The notes beneath the pieces were generated by a model. That model was not told the origin of the DNA and did not search any database. It saw only the letters and a list, made by a program, of their open reading frames with translations. From NCBI GenBank assembly GCA_029215795.1, contig JARDYH010000004.1, forward strand, positions 219,721,517-219,785,516: a stretch of DNA of 64,000 bases, given 5' to 3'. This DNA comes from Anniella stebbinsi. Taxonomy: Eukaryota; Chordata; Lepidosauria; Squamata; Anniellidae. Made by a program: the position numbers and the translations under genes. Below, piece by piece: positions 38,365 through 45,600 of this stretch (within the stretch, counting starts at the first letter, position 1; the number at the start of each line of letters is the position of its first letter).

Positions 38365-39934
38365 TAGGGATGTGCACTGGATCGGACCCGATCCACGATC
38401 CGAGTCCGGTCCAGTGGGAAATCGGATAAATTATCCGATTTCCGATCCCGCAGCTGGATCGGCCGATCCAATCCGAACCGGTCCGAAAAGGCTCCGAACC
38501 GGTTCGGCGGATCGGCGGATCGGCGGGCGCCCACTGGCGCCCACCGCCGCTTCCATTGGCGGGCGCCAGCGGGCGCCCGCCGATGAAAGTGGACAGCGGG
38601 GGGGGAGGAGGGGGGCGCTTACCTTCTCGGCCCGTCCGCTCCCGTCCGGCACTAGCAGCTACTACCAGCGGGCTCCGCGGCCTGCTCTAGGGTGGCGCGC
38701 CGGGTGATGTCATCACCCGGCGCGCTACTCTAGAGCAGGCCGCGGAGCCTGCTGGTAGTAGTAGGCGCCGGCGCCGGACGGGAGCCGCCGGGCCGGGAAG
38801 GTAAGCAGGGGGTGCGTGGAGGGGAGGAGGGGGCGCGCGGAGGGGGGAGGGGGGCCCTTACCTTCCCATCCCGGCGGCTCCCGTCCCGGCGCCGGCGCCT
38901 ACTACTACCAGCAGGCTCCGCGGCCTGCTCTAGGGTGGCGCGCCGGGTGATGTCATCACCCGGCGCGCTACTCTAGAGCAGGCCACGGAGCCTGCTGGTA
39001 GTAGTAGGCGCCGGCGCCGGACGGGAGCCGCCGGGCCGGGAAGGTAAGCAGGGGGTGCGTGGAGGGGAGGAGGGGGCGCGCGGAGGGGGGAGGGGGGCCC
39101 TTACCTTCCCGTCCCGGCAGCTCCCGTCCCGGCGCCGGCGCCTACTACTACCAGCAGGCTCCGCGGCCTGCTCTAGGGTGGCGCGCCGGGTGATGTCATC
39201 ACCCGGCGCGCTACTCTAGAGCAGGCCGCGGAGCCTGCTGGTAGTAGTAGGCGCCGCCGCCGGACGGGAGCCGCCGGGCCGGGAAGGTAAGCAGGGGGTG
39301 CGTGGAGGGGAGGAGGGGGCGCGCGGAGGGGGGAGGGGGGCCCTTACCTTCCCGTCCTGGCGGCTCCCGTCCCGGCGCCGGCGCCTACTACTACCAGCAG
39401 GCTCCGCGGCCTACTCCAGGGTGGCGCGCCGGGTGATGTCATCACCCGGCGCGCTACTCGAGAGTAGGCCGCGGAGCCCGCTGGTAGTAGCCGCCGGCGC
39501 CGGACGGGAGCGGACGGGCCGAGAAGGTAAGCAGTGGCGGGGAAGGGGGCTTACCCCCCCCCCGGAGCCGTCCGCTTCTATCCGTTGGCGCCCGCGGGCG
39601 CCCGCGGATGGAAGCGGGCGGCCCCAGGGGGGGTAGGGAGCGCGGGGGAGGGGGCTTACCTGCCGGGGCCGTCCACAGCGGACGGCCCCGGGGGGGGGAG
39701 GGAGTTAGGCCCCCCCTCAGCCACCCACCGCCATTTTTTCCTCATAGACTTGCATTGCAATGCAAGTCTATGGGGAAAAAAATGGCGGCCGATCCAAAAA
39801 TTCACGATTTTTGGGTCGGGATCGGACTCGATCCGGTCCGGGGGGCCTCCGATTTTGTCCGAACCGGTCCGGGACAAAATTGGAGGTCCCGATCCGGGTC
39901 CCGATCCGATCCGGGGGGTCCGTGCACACCCCTA
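38365..39934 (+). mobile_element. hAT-type non-autonomous transposon, short relative
   Basis: 1,570 bp bounded by TAGGGATGTGCAC and GTGCACACCCCTA, with the 8-bp duplication GTTTCTAG at 38357-38364 and 39935-39942. GC-rich, without a transposase frame. It has about four palindromic cores (GGGTGATGTCATCACCC) ~243 bp apart and the same TTGCATTGCAATGCAA hairpin. It is inverted relative to the copy in the PolB gene and shorter by 728 bp, which equals three units. Confidence 0.93.
38640..39500. repeat. ~243-bp palindromic satellite array in the short hAT element (about 4 cores)
   Basis: GGTGATGTCATCACC cores lie near 38704, 38947, 39190 and 39430, with GGCGCCGGCGCC arms and CTCTAGAGCAGG flanks. 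Confidence 0.9.
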
Positions 39935-40109
39935 GTTTCTAGCTTCTACGCTTGGGCACTGCCTACAACTAGCCACCATAGACAATATTAAGAGATAATG
40001 GGAATTGTAGGCCAAAACATCTGGAGGGCCGCAAGTCAACCACCCCTGTTCTAGGAAATTCTTGGTTGCTGTGACCTACATAATCAGATCACCTGACCAA
40101 GAAGTGTAT

Positions 40110-40246
40110 CAGTGGAGGCTGGTGGCTCCGATGTCAGTGGGGCAGTGAATCTGCTCTTGATTTCAGTCAGAACACTAAAGGGGTTATTTAGAGTCCTGAC
40201 TTGTTCTGACTGAAACCCAGAGTGGATCCACTAGCCTCTACCAAGG
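40110..40246. repeat. MITE (GTGGAGGCTGG family), shortened
   Basis: AGTGGAGGCTGGTGGCTCCG and a right arm CCACTAGCCTCTACC. Confidence 0.7.
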
Positions 40247-40378
40247 TGAATGCACGTGGCATCTGTTAGACAGAATGGCTGAATAACCACAAACTGGAGG
40301 CTCAAAAAATCAAACTTTATTTGGTTGCAAAAGGCACGCACAAATACAGATGCAAAAACCGAACTTTTGCTTCTGTAG

Positions 40379-40685
40379 AAAAGGGGACACGGTTCCTGTA
40401 TCTTTAACAGTTGCATAGAAAAGGGAATTTCAGCAGGTGTCATTGGTATGCATGCAGCACCTGATGAAATTCCCTCTTCATCACAACAGTTAAAGCTCCA
40501 GGAGCTATACTAGAGTATCCAGATACAAAAGAAGGCAAGGCTCCTGCAGCTTTAACTGTTGTGATGAAGAGGGAATTTCAGCAGATGCTGCGTGCATACA
40601 AATGACAACTGAGCCTGAAATTCCTTTTTCAATACAACCCTTAAAGATACAGGAGCCCTGTCCTCCTTTCCATAGGTCACCCTAA
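40379..40685. repeat. hAT-type MITE, left end lost
   Basis: GGACACGGTTCCTGTATCTT to CCTTTCCATAGGTCACCCTA. Confidence 0.8.
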
Positions 40686-40988
40686 GCAAAACACTTCTTT
40701 GGCTCAGCCTTGCTAATAGGCAGTGTCCTCTGTATGTTTCCAGCTGACCCCTGTTATTACATCTCTAATACTGTGAGTGCAAATTAACTGTTTGGGGATA
40801 CTTGGTGTCAGTGGGATCTCCTGCCATCGCTATTCCAACAGCATCATCGATGCAATTGACAAAACTTTTCAAGCCCGGGCGACATTCTTAGAGCACAGAT
40901 GAGCTTTTCCCAAAGACCCACCGAGAAAGCTCAGAAATGCCGAGCCAATTCTGCACTGAGCCAGGGAGAGTCCTGCCCCTCAGTAATG
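40686..40988. other. Host DNA next to the Maverick insertion, no gene seen
   Basis: Unremarkable sequence continuing across the element at 59075. Confidence 0.5.
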
Positions 40989-40994
40989 CCTTAC
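40989..40994. repeat. Left target-site duplication of the Maverick element (CCTTAC)
   Basis: CCTTAC directly precedes the AGTAGT terminus and recurs directly after the other terminus at 59069-59074. Six bases is the expected Polinton integrase duplication. Confidence 0.93.
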
Positions 40995-41026
40995 AGTAGT
41001 TATAGGCCCTACTTGCTGTCAAAATT

Positions 41027-41034
41027 ATGCAAAT
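41027..41034 (+). promoter_or_regulatory. Octamer (Oct-1/NFIII-type) site ATGCAAAT in left terminus
   Basis: Perfect octamer, 33-40 nt from the left end of the element. Its mirror copy is at 59029-59036, the same distance from the right end. Adenovirus inverted terminal repeats carry an Oct-1/NFIII site in a similar place that stimulates protein-primed initiation. A matching role here is inference. Confidence 0.6.
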
Positions 41035-41070
41035 GAGGTCACGTGACCGGAAGTAAACAAAGCCATGCTG

Positions 41071-41085
41071 CCGGAAGTGACGTCA
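41071..41085 (+). promoter_or_regulatory. ETS/CRE composite motif CCGGAAGTGACGTCA, left terminus
   Basis: An ETS core (CCGGAAG) abuts a perfect CRE (TGACGTCA). The mirror copy is at 58978-58992. Related CCGGAAGTGACGT and TGACGTAGG strings recur through the neighbouring array. ETS and ATF/CREB factors bind such motifs in vertebrate promoters; their use here is inferred. Confidence 0.5.
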
Positions 41086-41154
41086 CCACCTGTCAAAACA
41101 AGACCACGTGACCGGAAGTAAACAAACCCACGTGACCGGAAGTGACGAATGTAA

Positions 41155-41435
41155 ACAAATGCCATGTGACCGGAACCGGAAGTGACGTAGGTATGCAACC
41201 CCCCCCTCTTGTGGCCGGAACCGGAAGTGACATAGGTAAACAAATGCCAGGTGGCCGGAACCGGTAGTGACGTAGGTATGCAACCCCCTCTTGTGGCCGG
41301 AACCGGAAGTGACATAGGTAAACAAATGCCAGGTGGCCGGAACCGGTAGTGACGTAGGTATGCAACCCCCTCTTGTGGCCGTAACCGGAAGTGACATAGG
41401 TAAACAAATGCCATGTGGCCGGAACCGGTAGTGCC
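41155..41435 (+). repeat. Subterminal tandem array, ~40-bp half-units, left TIR
   Basis: Seven cores of the form GGCCGGAACCGG(A/T)AGTGAC recur about every 40 bp. They alternate between a half-unit ending in ATGCAACCCC...CTCTTGTGG and one ending in GGTAAACAAATGCCAGG, giving an ~82-bp higher-order unit. One core is a T variant (GGCCGTAACC), shared with the right TIR. Long open frames here come from the repeat period and are not treated as genes. Confidence 0.8.
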
Positions 41436-41476
41436 GAATGTAAACAAAACCCAGGTGGCCGGAAACGGTTCAACAG

Positions 41477-41650
41477 TAACACGGGCCCCTCTGGGTGACA
41501 CGTTCTGTAGGAACATGTCCAGGCATGTCTCCCCACAGCCCCTCAGCGGTTGGCTAAGGAATAACACGGGGGCCGTCTGGGTGACACGTCTGCAGGAACA
41601 TGCCCAGGCATGTCTCCCCACAGCCCCTCAGCGGTTGGCTAAGGAATAGC
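41477..41650 (+). repeat. ~86-bp tandem duplication unique to the left TIR
   Basis: Two adjacent copies run from AACACGGG through GGTTGGCTAAGGAAT. The right TIR has one copy. The copies differ at a few bases (for example TTCTGTAGG against TCTGCAGG). The right-hand single copy mixes features of both, which fits unequal exchange or conversion. Confidence 0.8.
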
Positions 41651-41654
41651 TCGT

Positions 41655-41774
41655 GACCTGCCCCCTGGCCAATAGGAAGAGGTTTCAGAGCCCCCAACAC
41701 TAGGACAGGGCGTGCTGTGCTTTTCAGACAGCCGGGGCAAGCCGTCGGTCACAGTTGCTGATTTTTGGAAGAAC
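41655..41774 (+). promoter_or_regulatory. Promoter/leader region of left terminal gene (inside TIR)
   Basis: Non-coding stretch between the TIR repeats and the ATG at 41775, with a CCAAT box at 41669-41673 and no clear TATA box. The same sequence in inverse precedes the right terminal gene, so both genes probably share promoter sequence. Exact transcription starts cannot be read from the sequence. Confidence 0.45.
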
Positions 41775-42850
41775 ATGGAATCCCCCAGCACCCCGATGAG
41801 GCCTACGGAATTTTCTACCCCGATGGCGCCAGGCAGGCCTAAACCCAGAAAGCGGTATATCAGTACCAGCTCTGACGATGAACAGTTCCCACCAACAAAG
41901 ACCCCAGAGGAGGAAGAGAAAGATATCGCGGATATATGGCAAAGCTTATTGGTTTCAATTTCCTTAGAAAACTCTATAATGCAGGTAAAACAGCTTTTTA
42001 CACCTTTTTCTGGGGGCTATTTGTGTGGGAAACCGCTTGTAAGGTTTAAAGAAGATTACAAGTCTTCTTAACTTTCCAGGAGCCAGCTGCAGATACTGGA
42101 GCAGCTCAAGAATCTGAAAAGTCTGGCAGCACTAATGCACAACCGTCATCTACAGAACTCTGGAACGTGGCTTCTGCAGGCAACATTCACATTCAGGTGT
42201 GTGTGTGTGTGTGTGTGTGTGGGAGTCTGTGTGTCTGTGTGTCTGTGTCCTGTATAAAAAGTTTTCCCAAAAAATAATGTTAATAATTTTAAAATATCTT
42301 TTAGGCTCCTGAAGCGTTGGCAACCAACCAGCCTGCTCATCTCACACTGAAAAATCTTCTTGGACTACAAATTGATGAAGCACAGTATATTTTACCAAGA
42401 CAGCGACGCGGAGCTATGCGTGGCATTGTCAGAGCCACCATTTATGGCATTTTGAAACACTGCCTAAATCAGTATCTGTATGAGAGCTGTATTGGTTGTA
42501 CTATTCAAGCACCCGGGCAGAGCTCTCACGAATGTACAACATGGACAGAAATGGACATTTCCCAGAAATTACGCATTCTTTGTGCAAAACTGTGGTTTCA
42601 GCCTGTGTTGCATATTGTTATCCTCATTGCTTATTCTCTAAAATGTCTTGCTTTGACCTCAGAGAACGTGGACCAGGTCTTAATTCTGACTACAGAGATT
42701 AGTAGATCTGTAAATCCACGTACTCAGCTTGAAAAAATTATGAAGCCATCTGACCATACCTATCTTCAACATGTAGAACGGGTAATCAAAAATCGGCACT
42801 ATAAGTCATTTCTTACCACTGTAAATGCAGTTTTTAGAAATTCTGTATAA
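41775..42850 (+). CDS. Left terminal Maverick gene, three exons, unknown function
   Basis: Predicted spliced gene with exons 41775-41984, 42080-42196 and 42305-42850, all joined in phase 0, giving 290 residues. Junctions are CAG|GTAAAA, TTTCCAG|GAG, CAG|GTGTGT and TTTTAG|GCT; every exon is open and the intervening frames stop. The first 26 residues lie in the TIR and are identical to those of the right terminal gene. Exon 1 is rich in Ser/Pro and acidic residues. Exon 3 is a compact domain with a C-x2-C-x9-H-x-C cluster near residues 171-186, a possible zinc site, and a hydrophobic helix soon after. A (GT)n run opens intron 2. I do not recognise the family. An AATAAA follows at 42894-42899. 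Terminal position and TIR promoter suggest an early or regulatory protein (inference). Confidence 0.7.
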
Positions 42851-42893
42851 ATTCCTTCATTGTTAAAGTGTTTTGCATCATTGGGAATCAAAA

Positions 42894-42899
42894 AATAAA
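42894..42899 (+). terminator. Poly(A) signal AATAAA, left terminal gene
   Basis: Canonical AATAAA 44 nt after the stop codon at 42850. Confidence 0.6.
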
Positions 42900-43289
42900 G
42901 AAAAGCAGAGCTGTTTGCAAGCAAAGGGATGATTATATTTTTTTCCACCACACATAATCCTATTACCATTGGGTGGGGTGGGGCGGCAGGGTCTATGACC
43001 CGGGGCATTTTTCCAAGACATAATACCACCAGGGCTGGGCGAGGTGTCAGGAGTTAAACAATGAAGGGTTTGGCTATGGTAGCACCTGGGACATTTTTCC
43101 AGGCCCCTAGGACACAATCCTATCACTGTTGTGTGGGATGCCAGGATCTGACAATGAAGGGGTGGCAATGGAGCTATTTTCATTACAAAGGCTTACACCT
43201 TGAGGGCCCTGAAGATGGTGAATATTTTAAATCAGCCAATGAGGGACTAGAAAGCCTAGGCAGAGGGGCTGCATCCTGAGCTGAAGCTG
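42900..43289 (+). promoter_or_regulatory. Upstream region of PolB promoter with degenerate repeats
   Basis: No convincing gene. Degenerate repeated phrases such as (G/C)GGCATTTTTCCA, ATAATCCTATTACC/ACAATCCTATCAC and ACAATGAAGGG occur about 100 bp apart. Being just upstream of the TATA box, they could be regulatory repeats. Confidence 0.4.
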
Positions 43290-43295
43290 TATAAA
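43290..43295 (+). promoter_or_regulatory. TATA box TATAAA of the PolB transcript
   Basis: TATAAA 66 nt upstream of an ATG that lies ten bases before a strong splice donor (ATG|GTGAGT). Spacing predicts a transcription start near 43316-43322 and a short first exon ending at 43365. Confidence 0.6.
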
Positions 43296-43355
43296 GACAC
43301 AGAGCACAAGGGGCTAGTCGCCGTTGGTTTCTGGAGGAATCAGAAGTTATCCTGC

Positions 43356-45600
43356 ATGAAAAATGGTGAGTGGTTTTGTCTATTGCTTCAACTGACTTTT
43401 TAAAAAGAAATTGTTTCTGCTTATTTATCACAGTTAAATATCCTAAATACAAGCTTGTTTTAATTTTGATTGGTTTGACAGTGTTTTGATTGGGGGTAGA
43501 AACTCGTTCTTTTACATGATAAAAAGAATTGGTCCAAGCAGATGACTGGGATGATTGATGACTGGGGTGTATTCAAGAGAATGTAGATACTTTTACTTAA
43601 ATATAAGGTGTTTTACATTTATCACTATGAATCTTTTAAAATTGGGGCTATAAGCTGGGTTATAAATTGGTGCTATAAGCATGCTGCCACTTTAATTAAA
43701 ACCCAAGTTCCTCACTTTTTTGTTTTAAGGTAATTCACAACCCCAGTGGTTTTACCATGCAGCGGCCTTTTTGGTACAGTTCAACACATTTTCGTTACAT
43801 TGAATAAAGTAGTAATTAAACAAACCCAAAATATGTATTTTAATACACAGACACAGCAGTAAAAAATAGCCATTTCAGAGTGCAACATGTAACAAAAACA
43901 GCCAGGCATTTTGCACTCATCCGATAGGGTGGTTTCTTGATCTTAAGCGTGCTTAAAAAACCATTTTCCTGTGATAAAGAGAATAAAACAGTTTTGGTTA
44001 AGAAGTACAGCATTAGCACAGTTTGTCTTTCACACAATTTCACAAAGGAGACATACCCAGCCTCCATTTTCATTGATCCACTGTGCCTTGGTGTTGAGTA
44101 TATATTCTGTCATGAATTTAGCCATCTTCCTGGTGTTTTCATGAGTCATAGGAATTCCGCGAGTTTGTAGTTTCTTTACGAGAATGCCCCCAAACAGAAA
44201 AATGGTTAAAATACGTCCCCAATTTATTTCTCCATCAGCAAATTCCCCTTCCATCACAAGATTGAAAATTCTACAGGCATCATCCACAGAATTAAGTTCA
44301 AGAGTGTCCGTAAGTGACCATAGCTCCTTGTCAGCAAAATCGTGATTTGTTGAGGTAAGTTTCTGTAAAATCAGGGGTGTTCTGTGTTGAGATGTTTGTC
44401 CAGAAGTGCAGTTCAAATAATTTTCAAAGCATTTGTAAATATAATCAAACGATACAGGAGCCATTGCCCTTGGCAGTATAGTGAAAAATGATCAAGGAAT
44501 TGCCCACTCTTTGTATTGTATCTGGTCTCATGCGGGCAGGTCTCAACATGCCCCAAGGGGACTGGCCACAGTTGCATACTCAAAATACTTGTGTTTTACA
44601 GATCGTGAAATGTCTTCCCCAAAGAAAAATGTTCTACCGGTGAGCCAGAGAACCATACCGGGGGCTTCACACACTAAAAACCAAGGTAAAGACAAACATG
44701 ATTATTTTTGGGTTATTTTGTTAGACAGACTGTCATGAATATTTTTGTAAATGCTTAATGTTTATTTTTTTTAAACAACCAGGCCCCGCACCTCAAGATT
44801 CAAAAAGTGAGCCATCGCCAAAGGCACATGATGACCCCCAAACTTCAAAAAATAAACCACCATCACCACGGATGCCACCAAAGCCACAAGAGGACCCCCA
44901 AGCTTCAAAGAGTGACAGACCCGGAGGACACGGTAAAGCAAAAAGAAAACTCAAACACCTCACAGCGAACACTTTAGAAACATCACCACTTAAAAAACAG
45001 AAGCTGGTCCTTGCTGTCCCTTCTTCTACTTCTTATAATGACTCGCTTGCAAAGCTCATGCAAGATGTTATGGCATCTTTGAGTGCCGGCTTACTGAGAC
45101 CCCATGCCTTAAAAAAATATGTGAAAGCTGCCCAGGCTAAAATTTCTGTCATACAAAAAGGTTTGGACAGGCAGCAAGGAGCAGGACGGCTGAAGAAACG
45201 TAGCCGCACACACAAAGAGCTAGCATTAAAATACATGTCAAAGCGTATTAGGAATGCTAAACGTATGAAAGTAGGGGTGAAAAGAAGCCCCTCGCTGTTA
45301 AAACTTTTAAGACAAATCAGAGACACTAGGGCTCCAAAGGCCTCTCCGACCACTGCCTGCAATGTGGACCCCCCACAACCCACCCAGATGACTGATTTAG
45401 AGGCTGAGGGGTCAGCCATTCTGAGTGCGGATGAATCCCCTACAGACCCCGGACTAGGCACCCCAGAAACCCAGGAGGAACACCCTCTAACTCCCAATGA
45501 ATTGCCAAGAGTTTATCTGGAGAGGCTGAATAGTTGGGAGTGGCATTCACCACGCCAACCCGTTTCTCGATACGGAGAAACCTTCAGGTTTGCCAACTAG
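43356..45600 (+). CDS. PolB gene, 5' part (N-terminal basic region), interrupted at 45597
   Basis: Predicted exons 43356-43365, 44602-44685 and 44783-45597. The first coding exon supplies only ATG plus seven bases; donors AATG|GTGAGT and CAAG|GTAAAG and acceptors TTTTACAG and AACAACCAG keep one frame, and ATG at 44610 is an alternative start. The encoded ~303 residues are Pro/Ser/Lys-rich at first, then strongly basic (many KR clusters, likely DNA-binding or nuclear), then acidic. The frame hits a stop only in the first codon of an inserted hAT transposon. The same frame resumes after the insertion at 47904 with the PolB core, so this was one continuous gene of about 1,475 codons. As it stands it would give only a truncated protein. 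Confidence 0.75.
43840..44464 (-). CDS. Bcl-2-like apoptosis regulator, two exons
   Basis: Predicted exons 44464-44057 and 43968-43840 (178 residues), joined in phase 0 with donor TGG|GTATGT and acceptor TTTATCACAG. Exon 1 has a BH1 signature with NWGR at residues 81-84 followed by a hydrophobic helix with FGG, and ends exactly on the last Trp of a BH2 signature, WINENGGW (129-136). Residues 7-18 resemble a Bcl-2 N-terminal helix. Exon 2 adds basic residues and a ~22-residue hydrophobic C-terminus, a plausible tail anchor for mitochondria or ER. Bcl-2 proteins of this layout usually block Bax/Bak-type death, which would suit a virus; the direction of effect is inferred. Vertebrate BCL2 has an intron at the same codon. 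The gene sits antisense inside a predicted PolB intron. A variant poly(A) signal, ATTAAA, overlaps the stop. Confidence 0.85.
45590..45597. repeat. Target-site duplication TTGCCAAC, left of hAT insertion
   Basis: Exact 8-bp repeat of 47896-47903, in frame within the PolB gene. Eight bp is the hAT-superfamily duplication length. Confidence 0.95.

Larger units (their letters stand above)
40995..41852 (+). repeat. Left terminal inverted repeat of the Maverick element
   Basis: Matches the reverse complement of 58297-59068 almost base for base until CCCAGAAAG, where the copies diverge inside coding sequence. From the outside in it holds an octamer site, an ETS/CRE composite, an array of ~40-bp half-units alternating around CCGGAACCGG, an ~86-bp tandem duplication found only on this side, a CCAAT box at 41669-41673, and the start codon plus 26 codons of the left terminal gene. 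Confidence 0.95.

Noticed and set aside
41025..41621. Long antisense open frame in the left TIR with repeated GSGH-type peptides
   Set aside because: It follows the ~40-bp repeat period, is open in several frames at once and is mirrored at 58449-58970. No family traits.
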